In this document: positions 42,756 through 50,574 of the stretch, piece after piece
Position numbering within the stretch: the first letter of the stretch is position 1
Layout of the letters: every line of letters starts with the position of its first letter
Origin: Ferruginibacter sp. HRS2-29
GTDB lineage: Bacteria; Bacteroidota; Bacteroidia; Chitinophagales; Chitinophagaceae
Length of the DNA stretch: 64,000 nt
Assembly (NCBI RefSeq): GCF_024343615.1
Contig: NZ_RJUB01000144.1
Coordinates: 29,151 to 93,150, forward strand
Direction of reading: 5' to 3'
Notes under the pieces: generated by a model
Database searches by the model: none
What the model was told of the DNA's origin: nothing
Seen by the model: the letters and a program-made list of their open reading frames with translations, nothing else
Translations under genes and position numbers: made by a program

Positions 42756-44885
42756 CACCACTTTCTTCACAAACAGCCTCAGCGAATTCCCCGCTAGCAC
42801 AATATCGCTGAAGCCCATCGCCAATGCGGCTACCGTCGGGCTCAGCAGGCCGATGGCAGCAATTGGTATCGCCACGATATTGTAAGCAAATGCCCAGAAC
42901 AGGTTTTGTTTTATCGTGAGGTAAGTATGTTTTCCCAGTCCCAATGCATTCGGCAGGTTTTTCAATCCATGATTCATCAGCACCACATCGGCACTCTGCA
43001 TGGCGATCTGCGAAGCATCGCTCAAAGAAATGCCCAGGGTAGCTTTTGCCAGCGCAGGCGCATCATTGATGCCGTCACCGATCATCGCCGTTGGAGATAC
43101 TGCATTGAGGGCAGCGATCTTTTCCAGTTTTTGTTCAGGCGTTTGTTCGGCATATACTTCGTCAATACCTAACTCCGCAGCCACTTCGCGGCATTTTTCC
43201 TTTCGGTCGCCACTGAGCAGGATTGTTTTTACCTGGCGGCTGTGTAACCAACTGATCACCTGTTTGGCTTCAGCTCTAATTTCATCTGCCACATCTATCC
43301 AGCCAAGCAATGTTTTATTTTTCAGGATGAAAATATTGTGATTGGCATCTGTCAAACCTTCAGGTAAAAGCTGGAAAGATCCTGCTTCATAAACATTCCC
43401 TTCATTGTCTTCAGCCCTTACCCCCAGCCCTTTGATCTCTTCAATTTTTTTCCAGCGGATCAGATCTTTCGTCTGCCACTCGGCGGTCACCGCCTTCGCG
43501 ATCGGGTGATTGGAATATTTTTCCAGTGAATAAGCGATCTTTTTAAATTCATTTTCATCAATGCTGGTTTGTTTGCCGGAGATGATAAAATTACCCGTTG
43601 TGAGTGTGCCTGTTTTGTCAAACACTACCTGCGTAATGCTTTTAAAACTCTCCAGGCTCGATGCATTCCTGAACAAAATCCCGGTTTTTGCCGCACGGCC
43701 AAGCCCGACCGCAATGGCGGCGGGGGTTGCAAGGCCCATAGCACACGGACAGGAGATCACCAGCACAGCTACGCTACGCATGAGCGAACTACCCAGCGTC
43801 TGGTCGAAAGCGAAATAATTGAGTAAAAAAGTTATGGCAGCGATGCCGATCACCAGCGGCACAAATATGGCGCTGATCTTATCTGCCAGCTTCTGCATCG
43901 GCGGTTTTTCGGATTGTGCATTCTGCACCATTTTGAGTATGCCCGACAAAACGGTGTCCTTACCAGCGGCCGTTACCTGCGCTTTCACTACTCCGTTCTC
44001 CAGGATGCTTCCACCAATGAGCAGGTCTTTTTTTCCTTTGGTAACCGGTACGCTTTCGCCGGTAATGACAGCTTCATTCACCGAGCAATCGCCCCAGAGT
44101 ATCTTACAATCAGCCGGTACCTGTTCTCCGGTTTTTATCAGTACCAGATCGCCGGTTTTCAGATGCGCATTGTCGATCGGGAATACCTGTTCCTGGTGCT
44201 GATCGTCGAATGCGATCATATTGGCCATCACTTTCTGGTTTTTAGCCAGTGCTTTCAGCGCTTTTTGGGTGGATTGTATCGAAGCTTCTTCCAGGTAATT
44301 GCCCATGAAAACAAGGGTGATGATGGAAGCGGTAGTTTCGAAAAAAAGATATTGTTCGCCAAGATGCAAAACAGCCCCGGTGAGGCTATAGGCAAAAGAT
44401 GCCAGTGCCCCTACCGCTATCAGTACATCCATATTGGGCATGCCGTTGCGCAGGCTTTTGATGGCGCTCCTGCCAAAGAACCACATGCCGGTGATGAATA
44501 CCGGGAGGCATAGCACCAATTGCACCCAGGGGTTCATCAGCCAGTGCAGCGGCAACCATTGATGCAGCATATGCAACATCAGCACCAGCGTGAAGGGCAA
44601 AGTGAAAAGAAAACGTTTTTTATTATTCGACAAAAAACCATGTGCAGTGCCATGATCGTGCTGATGCCCTTCGTGGCCCTCCTCTTCCTTTACGTGATAA
44701 CCAAGGGAAGAAATGCCTTTTTTTATTTTATCGGTATCAATCTTTTCAGCGCTGGTAAAGCTTACGCCGCCGTCGATAGGATTGACTTTAATATCTTTCA
44801 TCCCTTCCTTCTGCAGGAGTTTATTTACGCTCAGGGCGCAATTGCTGCAGGTCATGCCTTCCACTGTCCAGTCTACTTGTTCCAT
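42753..44885 (-). CDS. copA: copper-exporting P-type ATPase
   Basis: 710 residues. The N-terminal heavy-metal domain has GMTCSNC (C13, C16), followed by a histidine-rich linker (EEEGHEGHQHDHGTAHG). Eight transmembrane helices are expected, with the ion-site motif CPCAMGLATP, phosphorylation site DKTGTLTTG, and GDGINDAPAL in the hinge. These mark a P1B-1 type monovalent copper exporter in the inner membrane. No CueR, CsoR or chaperone gene is adjacent. It is divergent from tsaE; the exact promoter box TAATTTTG lies 5 bases before the ATG, suggesting a leaderless messenger. Confidence 0.95.
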   Translation of the reverse strand: MEQVDWTVEGMTCSNCALSVNKLLQKEGMKDIKVNPIDGGVSFTSAEKIDTDKIKKGISSLGYHVKEEEGHEGHQHDHGTAHGFLSNNKKRFLFTLPFTLVLMLHMLHQWLPLHWLMNPWVQLVLCLPVFITGMWFFGRSAIKSLRNGMPNMDVLIAVGALASFAYSLTGAVLHLGEQYLFFETTASIITLVFMGNYLEEASIQSTQKALKALAKNQKVMANMIAFDDQHQEQVFPIDNAHLKTGDLVLIKTGEQVPADCKILWGDCSVNEAVITGESVPVTKGKKDLLIGGSILENGVVKAQVTAAGKDTVLSGILKMVQNAQSEKPPMQKLADKISAIFVPLVIGIAAITFLLNYFAFDQTLGSSLMRSVAVLVISCPCAMGLATPAAIAVGLGRAAKTGILFRNASSLESFKSITQVVFDKTGTLTTGNFIISGKQTSIDENEFKKIAYSLEKYSNHPIAKAVTAEWQTKDLIRWKKIEEIKGLGVRAEDNEGNVYEAGSFQLLPEGLTDANHNIFILKNKTLLGWIDVADEIRAEAKQVISWLHSRQVKTILLSGDRKEKCREVAAELGIDEVYAEQTPEQKLEKIAALNAVSPTAMIGDGINDAPALAKATLGISLSDASQIAMQSADVVLMNHGLKNLPNALGLGKHTYLTIKQNLFWAFAYNIVAIPIAAIGLLSPTVAALAMGFSDIVLAGNSLRLFVKKVV

Positions 44886-44889
44886 ATTG

Positions 44890-44943
44890 CAAAATTATCT
44901 TATAGTAAGGCCAACGATTTACTAATTATGAAATTTATCTTTG
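44890..44943. promoter_or_regulatory. divergent, probably leaderless promoters of copA and tsaE
   Basis: On the minus strand TAATTTTG (plus-strand CAAAATTA, 44890-44897) ends 5 bases before the copA ATG. On the plus strand TATCTTTG (44936-44943) ends 5 bases before the tsaE ATG. Both match TAnnTTTG exactly. Since transcription in this phylum begins about 5-7 bases after the box, both messengers should begin at or beside the start codon. Confidence 0.6.
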
Positions 44944-44947
44944 CATC

Positions 44948-45361
44948 ATGGATGTAAATTTTTCACTGGATGATATATCTGCGGCGGCTTTAACATTTCT
45001 GAAAGCAATCGGCGACCGCAAAGTGGTGGCCTTTCATGGCGAGATGGGAGCAGGCAAAACCACGTTCATACATGCGGTATGCGATGCGATGGGGGTGCAG
45101 GGAGCTGTGAGCAGTCCAACTTTTTCCATCATCAACGAGTATGTGACAAAAGACGGAAAAATTATCTGTCATATGGATCTTTACCGATTGAAAGACGGTG
45201 AGGAAGCTATTGGCGCGGGGGTGGAAGATGCACTTTATTCGGGCAATCTTTGCCTGGTGGAATGGCCGGATAAGGCACCCGGGCTCTTCCCGGAAAATAC
45301 TGCGCATTGTTATTTAACTTCTACCGGTAATAATGCCCGGAAATTGCAAATAAAATTGTAA
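44948..45361 (+). CDS. tsaE: tRNA threonylcarbamoyladenosine biosynthesis ATPase TsaE
   Basis: 137 residues, normal length. Walker [11 protein letters not shown] at 31-40; the switch region [12 protein letters not shown] and [21 protein letters not shown], then [14 protein letters not shown], all match TsaE. With TsaB, TsaD and TsaC it makes the universal t6A37 modification of ANN-decoding tRNAs. It lies 23 bases before alanine dehydrogenase in the same direction, so the pair may be cotranscribed. It probably has no 5' leader. Confidence 0.95.
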   Translation: MDVNFSLDDISAAALTFLKAIGDRKVVAFHGEMGAGKTTFIHAVCDAMGVQGAVSSPTFSIINEYVTKDGKIICHMDLYRLKDGEEAIGAGVEDALYSGNLCLVEWPDKAPGLFPENTAHCYLTSTGNNARKLQIKL

Positions 45362-45384
45362 TTTGTACGTCACTTTGAACCTTT

Positions 45385-46599
45385 ATGGCAACAACAAAAC
45401 CTTTTGTATCCCCCTCATTTTCGTACGAAACACTGGAAGAAACGCTGGATGTGAAACATAAGACCGAGTCTTTGTGCATCGGCATTCCGCGGGAAGATAC
45501 TTTCAACGAAAACAGGATAGCGCTCACGCCGGAAGCGGTGGGTGTGATCATCGCCAACGGCCATGAAGTGAATGTGGAGACCAAGGCAGGTGAGGGCGCC
45601 AACTACAGTGATAAGGATTACAGCGATGCAGGCGCGAAGATACTGTACGATAAAAAACAGGTGTTCGATTGTGATGTGATCGTAAAAAGTGCCCCTGTAA
45701 GCGAAGAGGATTGCGAACTACTGAAGCCGAACCAATACATCATTTCGCCTATCCATATCGCCATCATGAAAAAGGAAGTGCTGGAGAAGATGATGGCAAA
45801 AAAGATCACCGCGTTGAGTTTTGAAAACCTGAAAGACGATAGCGGTCACAACCCCATCGTACGCAGTATGAGTGAGATCGCCGGTAGTGCCGTGATGCTT
45901 ATCGCAGGCCAGCACCTGAGCAATGCCAACAACGGCAAAGGCGTACTGGTGGGTGGTATCAGCGGTATACCGCCAACAAAAGTGATCATCATCGGGGCGG
46001 GGATAGTAGGCGAATATGCCGCACGTACCGCACTGGCGATGGGAGCCAGCGTGAAAGTTTTTGACAACAGTATTTACCGCCTCAAGCGTATGCAGAACAA
46101 TATCGGTGTGCGCATGTGGACTTCCGTAATAGAACCAAAGATCCTTGCAAAGCAGCTTCGCACCTGCGATGTGGCGGTTGGTGCATTGGGCGGAACGGGT
46201 GGCCGTACACCGGTGGTGGTAACGGAAGAAATGGTGGCGGATATGCGCCCGGGTACAGTGATCGTGGATGTGAGCATCGACCATGGCGGTTGTTTTGAAA
46301 CCAGCATGGTGACCACCCACAAAAAACCGGTCTTCAAAAAGTACGATGTTATTCATTATTGCGTGCCGAATATCCCGAGCGGTTTTGCCCGTACGGCTTC
46401 GCAGGCTATCAGCAATGTGTTGATGCCTTTGCTGCTCGAAACGGCCGATGAAGGTGGCATCGACAATGTGATCTGGCACAAGATCAACATCCGCAGCGGT
46501 ATTTATTTATTCAAAGGGGCATTGACGAATTTTCATCTGAGCGAACGATTTGATCTGAAGTATACGGATCTGAACTTACTTATAGCCAGCAGGCGGTAA
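45385..46599 (+). CDS. ald: alanine dehydrogenase
   Basis: 404 residues. The N-terminal catalytic domain has GIPREDTFNENRIALTPEAV and ETKAGEGANYSDKDY; the nucleotide-binding domain has PPTKVIIIGAGIVGEYAARTALAMGASVKVFDNS. DVSIDHGGCFETS and KKYDVIHYCVPNIPSGFARTAS are typical of alanine dehydrogenases. It interconverts L-alanine and pyruvate with NAD(H). The N-terminal 25 residues extend beyond the core of classical Ald. The alpha subunit of NAD(P) transhydrogenase is the closest alternative, but the HYCVPNIP stretch favours Ald. It follows tsaE by 23 bases. Confidence 0.9.
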   Translation: MATTKPFVSPSFSYETLEETLDVKHKTESLCIGIPREDTFNENRIALTPEAVGVIIANGHEVNVETKAGEGANYSDKDYSDAGAKILYDKKQVFDCDVIVKSAPVSEEDCELLKPNQYIISPIHIAIMKKEVLEKMMAKKITALSFENLKDDSGHNPIVRSMSEIAGSAVMLIAGQHLSNANNGKGVLVGGISGIPPTKVIIIGAGIVGEYAARTALAMGASVKVFDNSIYRLKRMQNNIGVRMWTSVIEPKILAKQLRTCDVAVGALGGTGGRTPVVVTEEMVADMRPGTVIVDVSIDHGGCFETSMVTTHKKPVFKKYDVIHYCVPNIPSGFARTASQAISNVLMPLLLETADEGGIDNVIWHKINIRSGIYLFKGALTNFHLSERFDLKYTDLNLLIASRR

Positions 46600-46601
46600 T
46601 C

Positions 46602-46732
46602 AATTAAGAATTAAAAATTAAGAATTAAGAATGCTTTCAGGGGTATTACTTTATTTAAATTTTTAAGTTCTCACTGATTAACCACCAGATGACCAGGCCT
46701 TAAACATTCTTAATTTTTAATTCTTCATTGAC
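46602..46732. repeat. inverted heptad-repeat element (word AATTAAG)
   Basis: Four units (AATTAAG, AATTAAA, AATTAAG, AATTAAG) in exact 7-bp phase at 46602-46629 begin two bases after the ald stop. Three reverse-sense units (TTCTTAA, TTTTTAA, TTCTTCA) lie at 46707-46727. The spacer is about 77 bases. The rest of the gap to 46845 holds only a 17-codon frame at 46774-46827 without support. Confidence 0.7.
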
Positions 46733-46845
46733 TTATGATACCTTGTAAACTCATCGGCTAACTGGCGACGAAAATGCCGGTGAAGGACTGGGTGGCATTG
46801 TATGAAAAGGCGTTTACAAAAAAATGATATTGGAACCTTCTGTAA

Positions 46846-47676
46846 TCAATACCCTGTCACTAATAAATTCCTGGCTGCCTTCTCACTGCATTTCTGGTAT
46901 TTGGAATATGCTTTAGCAGCGCTGCTTCGCACATTTTCCGCTGCCTCTTTTTTGATATAGCTTTCCAACGCATCATGTAAGATATAGGCTTCGGGCGCCA
47001 TCAGTCCCGAGCTCCAGAGCAGTGGCCCGGCTTTTGTTGCGGCCAGCAAAGGCCCGAAATATTTTTTACTGTAACAAGCCAGCATGATGGCATCCCGCTT
47101 CTTTCCGTCAGTATTATTGAATTCATCTGCCAGCCGGAAATCCATCAGGCCATCGTGGCCAACATAAGCCAACAGGGAAGCATTGCCATTCAACCCGATG
47201 GCCAGGTTATTCACCATTAAGGTATCTTTCACTTGCCCCGCACAACTTTGCAAAAATGCGATGGTACAGTCTTTAATGTATTTCCCGTTCCATGCATCGG
47301 CAACGAGATAATAATTTGAGTTGGTATTTTTAAACAGCAGTCTTTCCATCCGGATGCTGTCGATGGATATCTTTTTGATGAGTTTCCATTGCGGGCTTTT
47401 TTTGAAATAAGACCGCACACCATATCCGCAACCCCAGTAAAGGTTATTATCAAGGTCCTGGCCATTGCCGATCTTTGCCGGAACGGGCACAATGCCCTGG
47501 TACTTGTTATCGCAGAGCGCTACAAAAACGTGGATGGTTTTGTAAGAACTATAGTAGCCTGAATGTTGAACGGGGATTTGCCTGATGGCTACGGAAGTAT
47601 CTGTGTTGACCGGTTGCTTTTGTTGATTGCCCGAGCAGGCAGACAATAGCAGCAGTAATAAAGGAAAATAATGCAT
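46846..47676 (-). CDS. lipoprotein of unknown family with clan-CD-like His/Cys dyad
   Basis: 276 residues. The lipobox LLLSAC, about residue 14, predicts a lipoprotein. Conserved-looking segments are IHVFVALCDNKYQGIVPVPAKIGNGQDLDNNLYWGCG, LLAYVGHDGLMDF and AIMLACYSKKYFGP. The last two resemble the His-Gly block and the hydrophobic-Ala-Cys block of caspase-like (clan CD) peptidases, in the right order and spacing of about 30-35 residues. I do not recognise the family; the dyad is only suggestive. The frame is open to 47763, but ATG at 47676 begins the lipoprotein signal. It follows the EreA-like gene with a 61-base gap. Confidence 0.7.
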   Translation of the reverse strand: MHYFPLLLLLLSACSGNQQKQPVNTDTSVAIRQIPVQHSGYYSSYKTIHVFVALCDNKYQGIVPVPAKIGNGQDLDNNLYWGCGYGVRSYFKKSPQWKLIKKISIDSIRMERLLFKNTNSNYYLVADAWNGKYIKDCTIAFLQSCAGQVKDTLMVNNLAIGLNGNASLLAYVGHDGLMDFRLADEFNNTDGKKRDAIMLACYSKKYFGPLLAATKAGPLLWSSGLMAPEAYILHDALESYIKKEAAENVRSSAAKAYSKYQKCSEKAARNLLVTGY

Positions 47677-47737
47677 GGTACAAAGATGAGAGAGGAGGTA
47701 CAATTCCATAATTTTTCTTTGTGACCTTGAATAAAAT

Positions 47738-48811
47738 CTATTCGTCAACGATCTCTTTTGCAAAAAGAATAAAATCCGATTCGGTTTTAAAATTTGTTTT
47801 AGGTACTTCCGTTGATCTTATCAGTATGGCCCTGCAATCTTTATTGTAATATTTTTCAAACACCTCCTTTTCCTTATATCCATATTCAATCACTTGTCCA
47901 GATGCCCCCGCACTTTTAAAATGGCTGTATATCGTGGCAATGTTCAGGATCTTTCCGGAGAAAAAAACGGGATTGTTTAATGCGGCTGTCAGCGACGATC
48001 GACTATTATATCGTGTATGGGCGGAGCCAAAGAACCCGATGAATTTTTTGATATTGTCCTGGGCCAATATCTTGTTGATGTTTTCCAGCCAGGCTTTATT
48101 CCGTGGCTCAACGGCAGTAGTGGAGGGCGCTTTATTGATCAACGCATCGCGAACAACAGCAAAATTATCTTTATAAAGTTTCCTGAATGCGGCTTCGGTT
48201 TTAAAAAATACGGTTTTTAAATCGTTTACCTGTTTGTCGAATTCTTTATCTGTAAACAATAATTTCCTTTTGCTCAAAGCATGGATATTTTCAAAGACGG
48301 GCTTCAATTCTTCGGGAACATGCATAGCCGAATCTCTTGTTTTATCCAGCAGGGTGAATATTTCCGCCCTTTCGAAATCAATTCCGTGAATGATGATCTT
48401 TGAATTTTGCGGAAGCAGTTTATTATAAGCGTAGAGTTGCGTCCAAAAATATTTGTATTCCCCTCCCAGGTAGGGAAAGTGGTTTTCAGTCAAAATGGTA
48501 CTGTCACCTGTTTTGAGAAAAAGATTGAAAAAGTATGCAGCGGAATAACCTATTTCCATGAAAACATCCTTCACTCCATAAGAAGAATTCAGTTGCCTGA
48601 TGAAATTATATTTGAATGCAGGTTCAAATTGCGATGTATGGCTTTCTCCTAAAAAAAACGCATCATAAGTGGCCAGGTGAAGAATGGAATCTACCGCGGT
48701 GGAATTATAACTGATCTCATTTGGATGGGCGCCGAAACCGATGCTGCAATCAGCCTGGCTAAAAGCAGGGATATTGTAAAGGATGCAAAGCAATAAAAAA
48801 GACAGCTTCAA
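47738..48811 (-). CDS. secreted protein with EreA/ChaN-like motifs
   Basis: 357 residues with a signal peptide ending near PAFSQ. Motifs FFLGESHTSQFEPAFKYNFIRQL, DVFMEIGYSAAYFFNLF and IKKFIGFFGSAHTRYN recall the EreA/ChaN/TraB group, in which GE-H and a later histidine sit in the active or binding site. That group includes erythromycin esterases and heme-binding ChaN, so a function cannot be named. The start is TTG at 48811. It lies 10 bases after the lone ABC ATPase gene and is probably in its transcript. Confidence 0.7.
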   Translation of the reverse strand: MKLSFLLLCILYNIPAFSQADCSIGFGAHPNEISYNSTAVDSILHLATYDAFFLGESHTSQFEPAFKYNFIRQLNSSYGVKDVFMEIGYSAAYFFNLFLKTGDSTILTENHFPYLGGEYKYFWTQLYAYNKLLPQNSKIIIHGIDFERAEIFTLLDKTRDSAMHVPEELKPVFENIHALSKRKLLFTDKEFDKQVNDLKTVFFKTEAAFRKLYKDNFAVVRDALINKAPSTTAVEPRNKAWLENINKILAQDNIKKFIGFFGSAHTRYNSRSSLTAALNNPVFFSGKILNIATIYSHFKSAGASGQVIEYGYKEKEVFEKYYNKDCRAILIRSTEVPKTNFKTESDFILFAKEIVDE

Positions 48812-48821
48812 ATTGCGGTGT

Positions 48822-49436
48822 TTATTGGTTCTGTTTATAATTACCGATGCTGATCACTTCTTCACAAAAACTATATTCATGCGGATCGTTGCTGCTTACC
48901 AATACCAGTTTTCCGTTCGTATGCTCATTTACAAGGCGAAGGTATAATGCAATGCCATCCGCATCCAGGTTGGTAGTGGGTTCATCAAGGAGCAATACAT
49001 TGCTCCTGCTGAAAAAAGCCTGTGCCATTTTCAACCGTTGTTTCATTCCACTGCTGAAATAGCGGATCTGTTTGTTGGCAGCAGCAGAAAGCCCGACAGT
49101 TTCCAGGATGTCTTTTATTGATTTTGTAAGTGGCTTAAAAGTCTGGTGAAAATCCAGCGCTTCCACAGCAGTCATTTCTTCAATCAGTTCGAGATAGGGC
49201 GCTGTGATGGTCAGTTGCAGGAAAGGATGCTCAATGGTTTTATTATCCTGTGTGTACACTACATGGCCTTCGCTGTGCATGACGGCCCCGGCCAACACTT
49301 GCAGCAGCGTGGATTTGCCCGAACCGTTCGGCCCGGTAATGGCATATCGGTTGCCCGGCAGAAATTCATAGCTGAAGCGGCGGAAGATCCACTCCCTGTT
49401 GTAACGTTTGCCAAGATTGTTTGCTGAGATATGCAT
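48822..49436 (-). CDS. ABC transporter ATP-binding protein without adjacent permease
   Basis: 204 residues, short form. Walker A GPNGSGKSTLL, signature SSGMKQRLKMAQAF (the motif SSGM replaces SGGQ), Walker B VLLLDEPTTNLD, and SSNDPHEYSFCEEV as H-loop region. The length and style resemble CcmA, the heme-exporter ATPase of cytochrome c maturation, but no ccmB/ccmC gene lies nearby. In many relatives a lone ABC ATPase of this type follows the lipid A genes, as it does here. It is separated from lpxA by 194 bases. Confidence 0.85.
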   Translation of the reverse strand: MHISANNLGKRYNREWIFRRFSYEFLPGNRYAITGPNGSGKSTLLQVLAGAVMHSEGHVVYTQDNKTIEHPFLQLTITAPYLELIEEMTAVEALDFHQTFKPLTKSIKDILETVGLSAAANKQIRYFSSGMKQRLKMAQAFFSRSNVLLLDEPTTNLDADGIALYLRLVNEHTNGKLVLVSSNDPHEYSFCEEVISIGNYKQNQ

Positions 49437-49453
49437 GATGAAAAGACCTCTGA

Positions 49454-49474
49454 CGACGGACGACCGACCATCGA
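49454..49474. repeat. short GC heptad run (word CGACGGA), single arm
   Basis: Three units (CGACGGA, CGACCGA, CCATCGA) in 7-bp phase upstream of the ABC ATPase start. The word is that of the large element at 38.56-38.76 kb; there is no partner arm here. Confidence 0.55.
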
Positions 49475-49573
49475 TGTGTTGTGATAGTTAGAACTAATTT
49501 TGTTTCATGCAAGATTTAAATAAGGACGGCGGAAAATAAGTACTTCGAATAAAATTGAACACTTCGAAGATTT

Positions 49574-49630
49574 CACTATTGACTATTCACCATTCACCAT
49601 TCACCATCCGAAGCAAAGCTTCGGAGTACA
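49574..49630. repeat. heptad run plus hairpin after lpxA (word CACCATT)
   Basis: Five 7-bp units (CACTATT, GACTATT, CACCATT twice, CACCATC) at 49574-49608 lead into a perfect 7-bp hairpin CCGAAGC / GCTTCGG (49608-49614, 49618-49624). On the minus strand this follows the lpxA stop at 49631-49633 and is probably its terminator. Confidence 0.6.
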
Positions 49631-50428
49631 CTATTCGTCGTCGTTATTTCCTTTACTGAATCTTTTTATAATTCCCCGGCCACTTTCCTGTATAAAAGTT
49701 ACGATTTCGTCTCTTTCATCTGTTGCCGGTAATTCTTCTTCAATAAAATTAAGCGCCTGTGATGTATTTAAATTTTTATTGTAAATGATGCGGTAGATGT
49801 CCAGTATCTGGTTGATGCGTGTTACCGAAAAACCTTTGCGTTTCAATCCTACCGAATTTACGCCGGCATAGCTCAGTGGCGTACGCCCTGCTTTGATATA
49901 TGGGGGAACATCTTTGCTCACCAGCGAACCGCCGCTTACAAAAGCGTGCTGGCCAATCTGTACAAACTGGTGAATGGCGCACATTCCGGCGAGAATGGCA
50001 TTGTCGCCCATGATCACATGCCCGGCCATCTGTGTGTTGTTGCTCATGATACAGTTATTGCCCACCACGCAATCATGCGCAATGTGGCTGTATGCCATGA
50101 TCAGGCAGTTGTTGCCCACCTTGGTCGTCCATTTATCCTTGCTGCCGCGATTGATGGTAACAAACTCCCGGATGGTGCAGTTGTCGCCGATCTCAACGGT
50201 AGTATTTTCCCCTTCAAACTTGAGATCCTGCGGAATGGCGGCTATTACAGCGCCGGGAAAGATCCTGCAGTTTTTGCCGATGCGGGCGCCTTCCATGATC
50301 GTGACATTGCTGCCGATCCAGGTGCCCTCGCCAATCTCTACATTGGGATGGATCACGCTGAAAGGATCAACCTTTACATTAGTGGCCAGCTTGGCATTCG
50401 GGTGGATATATGTGTGTGGATGGATCAT
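49631..50428 (-). CDS. lpxA: UDP-N-acetylglucosamine O-acyltransferase
   Basis: 265 residues. A left-handed beta-helix is evident from hexapeptide repeats (VKVDPF, VEIGEG, ARIGKN, VTIMEG). The catalytic region has FVTINRGSKDKWTTKVGNNCLIMAYSHIAHDCVVGNN, with the active histidine in AHDC, and the C-terminal helical part has GLKRKGFSVTRINQILDIYRIIYN. It makes the first committed step of lipid A synthesis. The frame is open to 50458; ATG at 50428 (MIHPHTYIHPNAKL) is chosen. It is downstream of lpxC-fabZ in the same direction. Confidence 0.95.
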   Translation of the reverse strand: MIHPHTYIHPNAKLATNVKVDPFSVIHPNVEIGEGTWIGSNVTIMEGARIGKNCRIFPGAVIAAIPQDLKFEGENTTVEIGDNCTIREFVTINRGSKDKWTTKVGNNCLIMAYSHIAHDCVVGNNCIMSNNTQMAGHVIMGDNAILAGMCAIHQFVQIGQHAFVSGGSLVSKDVPPYIKAGRTPLSYAGVNSVGLKRKGFSVTRINQILDIYRIIYNKNLNTSQALNFIEEELPATDERDEIVTFIQESGRGIIKRFSKGNNDDE

Positions 50429-50439
50429 TTTTTTAAGTG

Positions 50440-50570
50440 CAAATATGCAGATATGCAAAGATGCAAAATTAGATTGGTGATAAATTTATTTGTTATGATA
50501 AAGTTACGGGTGGCAGGCAACGGGTTACGGTTAGTACATCAACCTGCAACACGGAACCCGTTACCCACAA
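50440..50570. repeat. inverted heptad element between lpxC-fabZ and lpxA (word GTTACGG)
   Basis: The left arm has four 7-bp units (GTTACGG, GTGGCAG, GCAACGG, GTTACGG) at 50503-50530; the right arm has AACCTGC, AACACGG, AACCCGT and TACCCAC at 50541-50568. They are only 10 bases apart, right after the lpxC-fabZ stop. A separate 8-bp run (TGCAAATA and kin) lies at about 50437-50466, upstream of lpxA. Confidence 0.6.
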
Positions 50571-50574
50571 TTTT

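Noticed and set aside
45385..46599. NAD(P) transhydrogenase alpha subunit
   Set aside because: No beta subunit gene follows and the motifs around YCVPNIPSGFARTAS fit alanine dehydrogenase better.
46774..46827. 17-codon frame MPVKDWVALYEKAFTKK after ald
   Set aside because: It looks coding-like but a stop lies just upstream, nothing supports expression, and it may be a remnant; too short to call.
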